This document shows positions 15,840-25,077 of a DNA stretch of 64,000 bases, piece by piece; the first letter of the stretch is position 1; the number at the start of each line of letters is the position of its first letter. Location: contig NZ_RFLV01000001.1 in assembly GCF_004920405.1 (NCBI RefSeq), positions 1,054,001 to 1,118,000 on the forward strand. The letters are read 5' to 3'. The position numbers and the translations under genes were made by a program. Origin of the DNA: Pseudomonas leptonychotis (GTDB lineage: Bacteria; Pseudomonadota; Gammaproteobacteria; Pseudomonadales; Pseudomonadaceae). A model generated the notes under the pieces. That model saw only the letters and a program-made list of their open reading frames with translations, made no database searches and had not been told where the DNA came from.

Positions 15840-16763
15840 TTATTTAACCAATGTACGCCATTCTGCGTGGGCGTCGGTTTTACCCGTGACCAGGTCAAAA
15901 TACGCAGTTTGCAGCTTTTCGGTGATCGGCCCACGACGCCCTGCGCCGATCTGCCGGCCATCGACATCACGAATCGGCGTGACTTCAGCGGCGGTGCCGG
16001 TGAAGAAGGCTTCGTCGGCGATGTACACCTCATCACGGGTGATGCGCTTCTCAACCACTTCGATGCCGTGCTCGGCCGCCAGGGTCAGAATGGTGTTACG
16101 GGTGATGCCGTTCAGGCAGGAGGTCACTTCCGGGGTATAGATCACACCATTGCGCACCAAGAAGATGTTCTCCCCCGACCCCTCGGCCACATAGCCTTCG
16201 GTGTCCAGCAGCATGGCCTCGTCGGCGCCGCCGGAGATGGCTTCCTGCAAGGCCAGCATCGAGTTGATGTAGTTGCCGTTGGCCTTGGCGCGGGTCATCG
16301 AAATATTCACGTGGTGACGGGTAAAGGAGCTGGTGCGCACCTTGATCCCGACCTGCAGGGCTTCGTCACCCATATAGGCTCCCCAGCTCCAGGCGGCCAC
16401 GATCACCTGAGTTTTCAAGCCACTGGCGCGCAAGCCCATGGCTTCAGACCCGTAGAACACCATCGGACGGATATAGGCGCTTTCCAGGTTGTTCTCACGC
16501 ACGGCGGCGCGGGTGGCTTCGTTGATTTCGTCTTTGCTGAACGGGATCTTCATGCCCATGATGTGGGCCGAGTCGAACAGGCGATCGGTGTGCGCTTGCA
16601 GGCGGAAGATCGCAGTGCCTTGTGGCGTGTTGTAGGCGCGTACACCCTCGAACACGCCCATGCCGTAGTGCAGGGTATGGGTTAGCACGTGGGTGGTCGC
16701 ATTGCGCCACGGCACCAGCTCGCCGTCATACCAAATCACGCCATCACGATCGGCCATCGACAT
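15840..16763 (-). CDS. ilvE: Branched-chain amino acid aminotransferase IlvE
   Basis: A 307-residue class IV PLP enzyme for the last step of leucine, isoleucine and valine synthesis (and the first of their breakdown), using glutamate / 2-oxoglutarate. HTLHYGMGVFEGVRAY at about residues 31-46 is the conserved substrate loop. TRAKANGNYINSMLA holds the PLP-binding Lys near residue 161. LDTEGYVAEGSGENIFLV and the C-terminal EVTPIRDVDGRQIG complete the fold. Length is standard. ATG 16763 has GGAG about 10 nt upstream; an internal ATG two codons later is possible. It is flanked by waaF and glnE, as in other Pseudomonas. Confidence 0.96.
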   Translation of the reverse strand: MSMADRDGVIWYDGELVPWRNATTHVLTHTLHYGMGVFEGVRAYNTPQGTAIFRLQAHTDRLFDSAHIMGMKIPFSKDEINEATRAAVRENNLESAYIRPMVFYGSEAMGLRASGLKTQVIVAAWSWGAYMGDEALQVGIKVRTSSFTRHHVNISMTRAKANGNYINSMLALQEAISGGADEAMLLDTEGYVAEGSGENIFLVRNGVIYTPEVTSCLNGITRNTILTLAAEHGIEVVEKRITRDEVYIADEAFFTGTAAEVTPIRDVDGRQIGAGRRGPITEKLQTAYFDLVTGKTDAHAEWRTLVK

Positions 16764-16833
16764 AGTTGCCTGCTCCTCACATTCGATTGGTACAGCATTG
16801 GCCGGCCACCCTGAGCGCCCGGCATCCTCATAT

Positions 16834-19779
16834 TCAGTTCAAGCCCAGAGCTCGCCAGATGCGCATGACCGTGCGCCGCTCTTCGGCAAACTGCTCACCG
16901 CTGACCACCCCAGGCTGCTTTTGCAGGGCCTGGCGATGGGCCGCCGAACGGTAGGCTTTGTAGATATTCTGCAGTAACCGAGCATCTTCGCCCGCCAACA
17001 ACCCCACCCGCTCCAGCCCTTCCAGAATGCGAATATTGTCAGTGAACTCAAGCAATTCCGGGTACTGACGCGACCAAGCAAGGGCCGCGTATTGCACCAT
17101 AAATTCAATATCGACGATACCTCCAGCGTCCTGCTTGAGGTCGTAGGGGGCCGTGGCCTCGAAGGCATTTGCCGCTGTGCCTGCCGCCGTGACCCTGCTG
17201 CCGAGGTTGTCACGCATCTTCGTGCGCATCTCGCTGACTTCGCTGCGCAGCGTGTCCAGGTCGCGTTCGCGCCCCAACACGCCCGCGCGCACCGCTTCAA
17301 AGGCCTTGCCAACCCGCGCACAACCCACCAGCACCCGAGCGCGCACCAAAGCTTGATGCTCCCAAGTCCAAGCCTCGCCCTGCTGATAGCGCTCAAAAGC
17401 ACCCAGCGAGCTGACCAGCAACCCAGACGCCCCCGAAGGCCGAAGGCGCATGTCCACCTCATAAAGCTGGCCGGAGTTGGTTTGGGTGGTCAGTAGATGG
17501 ATGATGCGCTGGCCCAGGCGGTTGAAGAACTGCGCGCCATCGATGGGCTTCTCACCGTCGGTTTCCGCCTGCGGATCGCCGTCATGGATAAACACCAGAT
17601 CGAGGTCCGAGCCGTGGCCCAGCTCGATTCCGCCGACCTTGCCGTAACCGACTATGACGAAATCCGGGGCGCAAAGACTGCCATCTACACGTCGCGGTGC
17701 GCCATATCGGCTCACCGTGTGGTGCCAGGCCAGCGCCAGCACCTGATCGAGAATCGTCTCGGCCAACCAGGTCAGGTAATCACTGACTTTCATTAACGGC
17801 AGGGTGCCGGAAATTTCCGAGGCCGCCACGCGCAGACGGTGCGCCAGCTTGAAGTGACGCAGCGCCTCCATTTGCTGCTCCAGGTCCTCCTCGGGGATGC
17901 GCATCAATCGCTCGCGCAACTCAGCCGCCAGCTCGGGGGCCAGCGGCGGGTTTAACAAGCGGCCCTCATTGAGCAGCTCATCCAACAACAGCGGGAAGCG
18001 GGTGATTTGCTCAGCAATCCACGGGCTGGCGGCGCACAGGGTCAACAAGCGCTGCAACGCACTGGGGTTTTCCGTGAGTAGCACCAAATAAGCCGAGCGC
18101 CGCGCCACCGCCTCGATCAATGGCAATACCCGATCCAAAACCAAGTCGGGATTGGCATGCTCCACCGCCTGCGCCAGCAGACGCGGAACAAAGGCATCCA
18201 GGCGCTCACGCCCGAGACGCTGCATGGCGCGCACCTGGTTACCGTTGCGCAACCCCAACAGGCGTCGCCAGGCCGCTTGCGGCTCGGCAAAGCCGGCTTC
18301 AGCCAGTTGCCGGCAAGCCGACTCTTCATCCTGCACATCGTCCCAGAGCGGCAGCCATTCACAGCCCACAGCCTCCTCGGTCGCAGCACCCTCCTCTTCG
18401 TCAGGATCAGCAATAACCTGCCGGAAGTGCCAATCGACCCGTCCGCGCCAATGCATCAGCTGCTCGTGAAACGCCTGCCAATTGTCGAAGCCCATGATAA
18501 AGGCCACGCGCGCACGGTCCTGCTCATTGTCCGGCAGCATCTGCGTCTGCCGATCATCAATGGCCTGCAACGCATGCTCGGCATACCGCAGAAAGGCATA
18601 GCCATCGCGCAGTTCATCGGTCACCGTCACGGGCAAATAGCCCTGATCACGCAAGGTGTTGAGCACCGCAAACAGCGAGCGCTGCTGCAAGCTCAGGTCG
18701 CGCCCGCCGTGAATCAGCTGGAAGGCCTGAGCGATAAATTCCACCTCGCGAATGCCACCCGCGCCCAGCTTGATGTTCTCGGCCATACCTTTACGGCGGA
18801 CTTCCTGCTGGATCAACTGCTTCATCGCCCGCAGCGCTTCGATGGCGGAAAAGTCCAAATAGCGCCGATAAACGAACGGCCGCAGCATCTCCAGCAATTG
18901 CGCACCTGCCGCCTGATCGCCGCCGACCACCCGCGCCTTGATCATTGCGTAGCGCTCCCAATCGCGGCCCTGGTCCTGGTAGTACTGCTCCAGCGCATTG
19001 AAACTGAACACCAGCGAACCGGAGGAGCCGTAGGGGCGCAGGCGCATGTCAGTGCGGAACACAAAGCCTTCGACGGTGATCACGTCCAGCGCCTTGATCA
19101 ACTTCTGACCAAGGCGGATAAAAAACTCCTGATTGTCCAGCGGACGCTTCACGCCTTCGGTTTCGCCGCCTTCGGGGAAGCCGAAGATCAGGTCAATGTC
19201 CGAGGACAGGTTCAGTTCATGCGCGCCCAGCTTGCCCATGCCCAGTACCACCATGTGCTGCGCTTGGCCGCTGCGCAGCCCGACCGGCGTGCCGAACTGT
19301 GCGCAATGCTGGAGATAAAGCCACTGGTACGCCTGGTCGATACAGGCATCGGCCAAGTCCGAGAGATCGCGGCAGCTTTCGATCAGATCCGCCTGACGGC
19401 TAATGTCACGCCAGATAATGCGTAGCTGCTGGCGATTGCGAAAACGCCGCAAGCGCCGCCCCAGCTCGTCCTCATCATTACACTCGGCCAACCCGTCAAT
19501 CAGCTGCCTACGCAGCTCGCCCGCGACAAGGCTGCGTTCCAGCTCACCGCTGGCGGCCAAGTCGAGCAGCATTTGTGGATCACGCAGCCCCTGGTGCACG
19601 ACGAAGTCACTGGCAGCAGTTACCCGCCGCAAAGCCTCAAGGCGCTCGCCCGGCCAGCCCGCGAACGCAGCGGCCGCCTCGCTGGAGAGACCGGCAAATG
19701 CCTGTTGCAGGGATTGTTCGGCACGCAGTGCAAGGGGGGACAAGGCAGCAGGCAAAGAGGCCAGCGCGGGCAGGCTCAT
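16834..19779 (-). CDS. glnE: Bifunctional glutamine synthetase adenylyltransferase / deadenylase GlnE
   Basis: A 981-residue enzyme that attaches and removes AMP on glutamine synthetase in answer to PII and glutamine, so it tunes nitrogen assimilation. It has two nucleotidyltransferase domains. The N-terminal one (deadenylylase) carries LSSDIDLIFGFPEGGE near residue 195. The C-terminal one (adenylylase) carries ELGHGSDLDLVFIHDGD near 713; both hold the GxDxD-type metal site. GLNnE-type helical domains lie between and after, including GGIREVEFIAQAFQ and GGIVDIEFMVQY. AAGGA lies 6 nt before ATG 19779. Full length, no defects seen. Confidence 0.96.
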   Translation of the reverse strand: MSLPALASLPAALSPLALRAEQSLQQAFAGLSSEAAAAFAGWPGERLEALRRVTAASDFVVHQGLRDPQMLLDLAASGELERSLVAGELRRQLIDGLAECNDEDELGRRLRRFRNRQQLRIIWRDISRQADLIESCRDLSDLADACIDQAYQWLYLQHCAQFGTPVGLRSGQAQHMVVLGMGKLGAHELNLSSDIDLIFGFPEGGETEGVKRPLDNQEFFIRLGQKLIKALDVITVEGFVFRTDMRLRPYGSSGSLVFSFNALEQYYQDQGRDWERYAMIKARVVGGDQAAGAQLLEMLRPFVYRRYLDFSAIEALRAMKQLIQQEVRRKGMAENIKLGAGGIREVEFIAQAFQLIHGGRDLSLQQRSLFAVLNTLRDQGYLPVTVTDELRDGYAFLRYAEHALQAIDDRQTQMLPDNEQDRARVAFIMGFDNWQAFHEQLMHWRGRVDWHFRQVIADPDEEEGAATEEAVGCEWLPLWDDVQDEESACRQLAEAGFAEPQAAWRRLLGLRNGNQVRAMQRLGRERLDAFVPRLLAQAVEHANPDLVLDRVLPLIEAVARRSAYLVLLTENPSALQRLLTLCAASPWIAEQITRFPLLLDELLNEGRLLNPPLAPELAAELRERLMRIPEEDLEQQMEALRHFKLAHRLRVAASEISGTLPLMKVSDYLTWLAETILDQVLALAWHHTVSRYGAPRRVDGSLCAPDFVIVGYGKVGGIELGHGSDLDLVFIHDGDPQAETDGEKPIDGAQFFNRLGQRIIHLLTTQTNSGQLYEVDMRLRPSGASGLLVSSLGAFERYQQGEAWTWEHQALVRARVLVGCARVGKAFEAVRAGVLGRERDLDTLRSEVSEMRTKMRDNLGSRVTAAGTAANAFEATAPYDLKQDAGGIVDIEFMVQYAALAWSRQYPELLEFTDNIRILEGLERVGLLAGEDARLLQNIYKAYRSAAHRQALQKQPGVVSGEQFAEERRTVMRIWRALGLN

Positions 19780-19870
19780 GGTCTATCCTTTTTAGCGATC
19801 TGCCAGTGCAGCGATCATGGATGGCACCACCCCACTCTAGAGCGGGCCGAATCACTGGCAGAAAAATAAT

Positions 19871-19937
19871 TGTAGTTTTACTACCAAAGATTGTATCCAA
19901 AAGGCTGAAATCGGCGTCGGAATGTAGTAAAACTACA
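19871..19937. promoter_or_regulatory. Two matching palindromes upstream of aceE (putative operators)
   Basis: TGTAGTTTTACTACC (19871-19885) and TGTAGTAAAACTACA (19923-19937) both fit TGTAGT-N3-ACTACA. The second is a perfect 6-bp inverted repeat with a 3-bp spacer; the first differs by one base. Their centres are 52 bp apart, about five helical turns, and lie 110-169 bases before the aceE start in the glnE-aceE divergent gap. They look like paired sites for a dimeric regulator of pyruvate dehydrogenase, possibly of the GntR family. The protein is not encoded nearby. Confidence 0.6.
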
Positions 19938-20046
19938 CGCAGCCGGTCCTACCCCCGGTCAATCCAAGAATTCACGCGGCCACTCACGAAGTCGGCCACG
20001 AAACCTGGCCTCCGATTCTGGAAGCCTTTCCGCCCTGGAGCAAGCC

Positions 20047-22692
20047 ATGCAAGACCTCGATCCCGTCGAAACCCAGGAATGGCTGGACGCCCTTGAGTCC
20101 GTCCTCGATAACGAGGGTGAAGACCGCGCACATTACCTGATGACCCGTATGGGCGAGCTGGCCACCCGCAGTGGTTCACAGCTGCCGTATGCGATCACCA
20201 CACCCTACCGCAACACCATTCCGCTGACCCACGAAGCACGCATGCCTGGCGACCTGTTTATGGAACGCCGCATTCGCTCGCTGGTGCGCTGGAACGCGTT
20301 GGCCATGGTAATGCGCACCAACCTGAAAGATTCGGACCTGGGCGGCCACATCTCCAGTTTCGCCTCCTCGGCAACCTTGTATGACATTGGCTTCAACTAC
20401 TTCTTCCAAGCGCCCACCGAGGAGCACGGCGGCGACCTAATCTTCTTCCAGGGCCACGCGTCCCCAGGCGTTTACGCCCGCGCCTTTATGGAAGGCCGCA
20501 TCACTGAAGACCAGATGAATAACTTCCGTCAGGAAGTCGATGGTCAAGGTCTATCGTCCTATCCACACCCCTGGTTGATGCCGGACTTCTGGCAGTTCCC
20601 GACTGTATCCATGGGCCTGGGCCCGATTCAGGCGATCTACCAGGCACGCTTTATGAAGTACCTGGAAGCGCGCGGCTTTATCCCGGCCGGCAAGCAGAAG
20701 GTCTGGTGCTTTATGGGCGACGGCGAGTGCGACGAGCCGGAATCGCTCGGCGCGATCTCCCTGGCCGGCCGCGAAAAGCTCGACAACCTGATCTTCGTCA
20801 TCAACTGCAACCTGCAGCGCCTCGACGGCCCGGTACGCGGTAACGGCAAGATCATCCAGGAACTCGAAGGCGTGTTCCGTGGTGGTGGCTGGAACGTTAA
20901 CAAGGTGGTCTGGGGTCGCTTCTGGGACCCACTGCTGGCCAAAGACGTCGACGGCATCCTGCAGCGTCGTATGGACGAAGTCATCGACGGCGAATACCAG
21001 AACTACAAAGCCAAAGACGGCGCGTTCGTACGTGAGCACTTCTTCAACTCGCCAGAACTCAAGGCGATGGTCGAAGACCTGTCCGACGACGAGATCTGGA
21101 AGCTCAACCGCGGCGGCCACGACCCGTACAAGATGTATGCAGCCTACCACCAGGCGGTCAACCACAAAGAACAGCCGACCGTGATCCTGGCCAAGACCGT
21201 CAAGGGTTATGGCACCGGCGCCGGTGAAGCAAAAAACACCGCGCACAACACCAAGAAGGTCGATGTCGAGAGCCTCAAGCATTTCCGCGACCGCTTCGAC
21301 ATCCCGGTGAAAGATGACGAGCTGGAAAACCTGCCGTTTATCAAGCCGGAAGAAGGCAGCGCCGAAGCGCGCTACCTGAGCGAGCGCCGCGCGGCTCTCG
21401 GTGGTTTCGTGCCGCAACGCCGGGCCAAGAGCTTCAGCATCCCGACGCCGCCGCTGGAAACCCTCAAGGCCATCCTCGATGGCTCGGGCGACCGTGAAAT
21501 CTCCACCACCATGGCCTTTGTGCGCATCCTTGCGCAGCTGGTCAAGGACAAGGACATTGGCTCGCGCATCGTGCCGATTATCCCGGACGAAGCGCGCACC
21601 TTCGGCATGGAAGGCATGTTCCGCCAGCTCGGCATCTACTCCTCGGTCGGCCAGCTCTATGAGCCAGTCGATAAAGATCAGGTGATGTTCTACCGCGAGG
21701 ACAAGAAGGGCCAGATCCTCGAAGAAGGCATCAACGAAGCCGGCGCCATGAGTTCCTTCATTGCCGCAGGCACCTCGTACTCCAGCCACAACCAGCCGAT
21801 GCTGCCGTTCTACATCTTCTATTCGATGTTCGGTTTCCAGCGCATTGGCGACCTGGCCTGGGCCGCTGGCGACAGCCGCACCCGCGGCTTTTTGATCGGT
21901 GGCACCGCCGGACGCACCACGCTCAACGGCGAAGGCCTACAGCACGAAGACGGCCACAGCCACATCCTGGCCGCGACCATCCCTAACTGCCGCACCTTTG
22001 ATCCAACCTACGGCTACGAGCTGGCGGTGATCATTCAGGACGGCATGAAGAAGATGACCGAACTGCAACAGGACGTTTTCTACTACATCACTGTGATGAA
22101 CGAGTCCTACCAGCAGCCCGCCATGCCGGTTGGTGTCGAAGACGGCATCATCAAGGGCATGTACCTGCTCGAAGAGGACAAGAAGGAAGCCGCGCACCAC
22201 GTGCAGCTGCTGGGTTCCGGCACCATCCTGCGTGAAGTGCGCGAGGCGGCGAAGATCCTGCGTGACGAGTTCAACGTCGCCGCTGACGTATGGAGCGTGA
22301 CCAGCTTCAACGAGCTGCGCCGCGACGGCTTGGCCGTGGAGCGCAGCAACCGTCTGCATCCGGGGCAGAAACCCAAGCAGACCTACGTGGAAGAGTGCTT
22401 GAGCGGCCGTAAAGGCCCGGTGATTGCCTCCACCGACTACATGAAGCTGTTCGCCGAACAGATTCGTCAGTGGGTACCGAGCAAGGAATTCAAAGTTCTG
22501 GGCACCGACGGCTTTGGCCGCAGCGACAGCCGCAAGAAACTGCGCCACTTCTTCGAAGTGGACCGCAACTGGGTGGTTCTGGCCGCACTGGAAGCCCTCG
22601 CCGACCGCGGTGATATCGAACCTAAGGTGGTGGCCGAGGCCATAGTCCGGTTCGGCATCAACCCGGAAAAACTCAACCCACTGGACTGCTAA
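20047..22692 (+). CDS. aceE: Pyruvate dehydrogenase E1 component AceE
   Basis: An 881-residue homodimeric-type E1p that decarboxylates pyruvate with thiamine diphosphate and passes the acetyl group to lipoyl-AceF. The ThDP/Mg motif MGDGECDEPES sits near residues 223-233, with the closing asparagines in NCNLQRLDGPVRGN. SHNQPMLPFYIFYSMFGFQR and GRTTLNGEGLQHEDGHSH around 570-640 mark the central and C-terminal transketolase-like domains. GGAG lies 6 nt before the ATG. Only 11 nt separate it from aceF, so the two form an operon. Expression is probably controlled through the twin palindromes upstream. Confidence 0.97.
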   Translation: MQDLDPVETQEWLDALESVLDNEGEDRAHYLMTRMGELATRSGSQLPYAITTPYRNTIPLTHEARMPGDLFMERRIRSLVRWNALAMVMRTNLKDSDLGGHISSFASSATLYDIGFNYFFQAPTEEHGGDLIFFQGHASPGVYARAFMEGRITEDQMNNFRQEVDGQGLSSYPHPWLMPDFWQFPTVSMGLGPIQAIYQARFMKYLEARGFIPAGKQKVWCFMGDGECDEPESLGAISLAGREKLDNLIFVINCNLQRLDGPVRGNGKIIQELEGVFRGGGWNVNKVVWGRFWDPLLAKDVDGILQRRMDEVIDGEYQNYKAKDGAFVREHFFNSPELKAMVEDLSDDEIWKLNRGGHDPYKMYAAYHQAVNHKEQPTVILAKTVKGYGTGAGEAKNTAHNTKKVDVESLKHFRDRFDIPVKDDELENLPFIKPEEGSAEARYLSERRAALGGFVPQRRAKSFSIPTPPLETLKAILDGSGDREISTTMAFVRILAQLVKDKDIGSRIVPIIPDEARTFGMEGMFRQLGIYSSVGQLYEPVDKDQVMFYREDKKGQILEEGINEAGAMSSFIAAGTSYSSHNQPMLPFYIFYSMFGFQRIGDLAWAAGDSRTRGFLIGGTAGRTTLNGEGLQHEDGHSHILAATIPNCRTFDPTYGYELAVIIQDGMKKMTELQQDVFYYITVMNESYQQPAMPVGVEDGIIKGMYLLEEDKKEAAHHVQLLGSGTILREVREAAKILRDEFNVAADVWSVTSFNELRRDGLAVERSNRLHPGQKPKQTYVEECLSGRKGPVIASTDYMKLFAEQIRQWVPSKEFKVLGTDGFGRSDSRKKLRHFFEVDRNWVVLAALEALADRGDIEPKVVAEAIVRFGINPEKLNPLDC

Positions 22693-22703
22693 GGAGCGAA
22701 ACG

Positions 22704-24371
22704 ATGAGTGAATTGATTCGCGTACCCGACATCGGTGGTGGTGAGGGTGAAGTGATTGAGCTGATGGTGAAGGTCGGCGACCGCATCGAAGCTGACCAGA
22801 GCCTGCTGACCCTCGAGTCGGACAAGGCCAGCATGGAAATTCCCGCGCCGAAAGCCGGCGTGGTGAAAAGCCTGAAAGTGAAGCTTGGCGACACGCTGAA
22901 AGAAGGCGATGAGCTGCTCGAACTGGACGTTGAAGGCGACGCCCCTGCAGCACCAGACAGCACTGCCGCACCCGCGGAAAAAGCGGCCAAAGCAGCGCCA
23001 GCAGAAGCGCCCGCCGCTGCACCCGCGCCGGCTGCACAGGCCGCCAGCAGCGTGCAGGATATACACGTGCCGGATATCGGCTCAGACGGTAAAGCCAAGG
23101 TTATTGAAATCCTGGTCAAGGTCGGCGACACCGTCGAGGCCGACCAGTCGTTGATCACCCTGGAATCCGACAAAGCCAGCATGGAAATCCCCTCGCCGGC
23201 TGCCGGCGTGGTGGAAAGCATCAGCGTCAAACTGGAAGACGAAATCGGCACGGGCGACTTCATCCTCAAGCTGAAAGTGGCCGGCGCCGCTGCGGCTCCA
23301 GCTACTGCCGCAGCAACAGCACCGGCCGCTGCACCGGCCAATGATGTGCACAAGGTTCCGGCCGGCGCACATCCGGCGGTCGCCGCTGAGGTCAGCGCGA
23401 TTGCCTCGCTGGCAGCCGCAGCCGCCAGCGTTGCCGCCGCGCCCAAGCGTGACGGCGCCAAGGTGCATGCCGGGCCAGCCGTACGCTTATTGGCGCGCGA
23501 GTTTGGGGTAGAGCTAGCGGTCGTACCCGGCACCGGGCCTAAAGGCCGCATCCTCAAAGAGGACGTGCAGCTTTACGTCAAAGCGATGATGCAGAAGGCC
23601 AAGGAAGCACCTGCCGCCGGCGCCACTGGCGGTGCCGGTATCCCACCGATTCCGGTGGTGGATTTCAGCAAGTTCGGCGAAATCGAAGAAGTGGCCATGA
23701 CCCGCCTGATGCAGGTCGGCGCCAACAACCTGCATCGCAGCTGGCTCAACGTACCGCACGTGACCCAATTCGATTCGGCTGACATCACCGAGTTGGAAGC
23801 CTTCCGCGTCGCGCAGAAAGCCGTGGCGGAAAAAGCTGGAGTGAAACTCACCGTACTGCCGCTGCTGCTCAAGGCCTGCGCCTTCCTACTCAAGGAACTG
23901 CCGGACTTCAACAGCTCACTGGCACCGAGCGGCAAGGCGATCATCCGCAAGAAATACGTGCACATCGGCTTCGCCGTGGACACCCCGGATGGCCTGCTGG
24001 TCCCGGTAATCAAGAACGTCGATCAGAAGAGCCTGCTGCAGCTGGCTGCCGAAGCCGCCGTACTGGCGGAAAAGGCACGCAGCAAAAAGCTGTCGGCTGA
24101 TGACATGCAGGGCGCCTGCTTCACCATCTCCAGCCTCGGCCACATTGGCGGCACCGGCTTTACGCCGATCGTCAATGCGCCGGAAGTGGCGATCCTTGGT
24201 GTAAGCAAGGCCACCATCCAGGCGGTCTGGGATGGCAAAGCCTTCCAGCCCAAGCTGATGCTGCCGCTGTCGTTGTCCTACGACCACCGGGTGATCAACG
24301 GTGCCGCTGCCGCGCGCTTTACCAAGCGCCTGGGTGACGTACTGACGGACATTCGCACCATGCTGCTGTAA
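22704..24371 (+). CDS. aceF: Dihydrolipoamide acetyltransferase AceF (two lipoyl domains)
   Basis: A 555-residue E2p core of the pyruvate dehydrogenase complex. Two lipoyl domains carry the lipoylated Lys in ESDKASMEIP at residues 41 and 157. They are joined by Ala/Pro-rich linkers. The E1/E3-binding domain follows at about 253-290 (VRLLAREFGVELAVVPGTGP), then the catalytic domain, which ends with SLSYDHRVINGAAAARF. The catalytic His is followed by Asn where E. coli has Asp; this is normal in the Pseudomonas/Azotobacter enzymes. AAGGAG precedes the ATG. A strong terminator lies 37 nt downstream. Confidence 0.97.
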   Translation: MSELIRVPDIGGGEGEVIELMVKVGDRIEADQSLLTLESDKASMEIPAPKAGVVKSLKVKLGDTLKEGDELLELDVEGDAPAAPDSTAAPAEKAAKAAPAEAPAAAPAPAAQAASSVQDIHVPDIGSDGKAKVIEILVKVGDTVEADQSLITLESDKASMEIPSPAAGVVESISVKLEDEIGTGDFILKLKVAGAAAAPATAAATAPAAAPANDVHKVPAGAHPAVAAEVSAIASLAAAAASVAAAPKRDGAKVHAGPAVRLLAREFGVELAVVPGTGPKGRILKEDVQLYVKAMMQKAKEAPAAGATGGAGIPPIPVVDFSKFGEIEEVAMTRLMQVGANNLHRSWLNVPHVTQFDSADITELEAFRVAQKAVAEKAGVKLTVLPLLLKACAFLLKELPDFNSSLAPSGKAIIRKKYVHIGFAVDTPDGLLVPVIKNVDQKSLLQLAAEAAVLAEKARSKKLSADDMQGACFTISSLGHIGGTGFTPIVNAPEVAILGVSKATIQAVWDGKAFQPKLMLPLSLSYDHRVINGAAAARFTKRLGDVLTDIRTMLL

Positions 24372-24407
24372 CGCTTCAACTTTCGAGCAGCCACGCTCGC
24401 ACCTCGA

Positions 24408-24434
24408 CCCCGCCCATTCGGCGGGGTTTTTTTT
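24408..24434 (+). terminator. Rho-independent terminator of aceEF
   Basis: CCCCGCC (24408-24414), loop CATTC, GGCGGGG (24420-24426), then eight T at 24427-24434. A perfect 7-bp GC-rich stem with a T tract, 37 bases past the aceF stop. Confidence 0.93.
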
Positions 24435-24469
24435 CGGTTTACGGCAGCGGTAGAAATTACGCGAAGCGG

Positions 24470-25000
24470 TCAGCCTTTCTGCAGATTGCGGATCAAAAAG
24501 CTCAGCGCCTTGGCCAGTTCGGCCGCTCCCTGATGATCACGCACAATAGTCAGCAGCGGGCTACCATCATTAGGGTTGCGCAGTACGCAACTGATGCCGC
24601 TGGTCGGACACTCGTAGCGCACAAACGGGTCGACCCCAAACAGGGGGACCCGCTGGTTACGCACGGCGATATCGGTGCCCTGCTGGCCACGCGTTTCTTC
24701 ACGCAGCAACAGTTCACCCGCCTCGCCCTGGCGCACTTGATACAGCAGGTCTTGGCGCTGCGCTTGCCCCACCTGATAGGCCGCCCGCAGGGCATAGGTT
24801 TTTAGCAGGTCATTACAATGCGCCAACAAGGCCTGGCGGTCATTTTGGGTCAAGTACAAACGTTTAAGTTCGAGCAGATAGTTGCCCTGTTCGGCACTGC
24901 TCAAACCGGCGTCAGTTTCTACGGCGAACACCGGTGAGGCGGCCATACAGCTGCTCAACAGCACTGCGGATATTAGTTTTCTTGTCAGTCGCAATTGCAT
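24470..25000 (-). CDS. Secreted protein of unknown function
   Basis: A 176-residue protein with a clear Sec signal peptide: RLTRK, a hydrophobic ISAVLLSSCMAAS, then a likely cut after PVFA near residue 26. The mature part is mainly helical and polar in its first 100 residues (LLELKRLYLTQNDRQALLAHC). It then has a segment with two cysteines, YECPTSGISCVLRN, which could form a disulphide. A Cys inside the signal region is not followed by a standard lipobox. I do not recognise the family; it is probably a periplasmic protein. It lies between aceF and the GGDEF/EAL gene, convergent to aceEF and divergent from the latter. Confidence 0.6.
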   Translation of the reverse strand: MQLRLTRKLISAVLLSSCMAASPVFAVETDAGLSSAEQGNYLLELKRLYLTQNDRQALLAHCNDLLKTYALRAAYQVGQAQRQDLLYQVRQGEAGELLLREETRGQQGTDIAVRNQRVPLFGVDPFVRYECPTSGISCVLRNPNDGSPLLTIVRDHQGAAELAKALSFLIRNLQKG

Positions 25001-25077
25001 GATGCACCCTTACCCGACGCTATAAATGAAGTGAGTCGATTACCGCCTCGATCAGCATACTGGAAGCCAGCCACCGA

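Noticed and set aside
20551..21789. 412-residue open frame opposite aceE
   Set aside because: Antisense shadow of a strongly biased gene; low-complexity Val/Ala/Asp translation.
22673..23557. Ala/Ser-rich 294-residue frame opposite aceF
   Set aside because: It mirrors the Ala/Pro linkers of AceF; not a real repeat protein.
24270..24320. Asn instead of Asp in the AceF HxxxDG motif
   Set aside because: Asn is normal for this branch of acetyltransferases (Azotobacter and Pseudomonas type), so not a defect.
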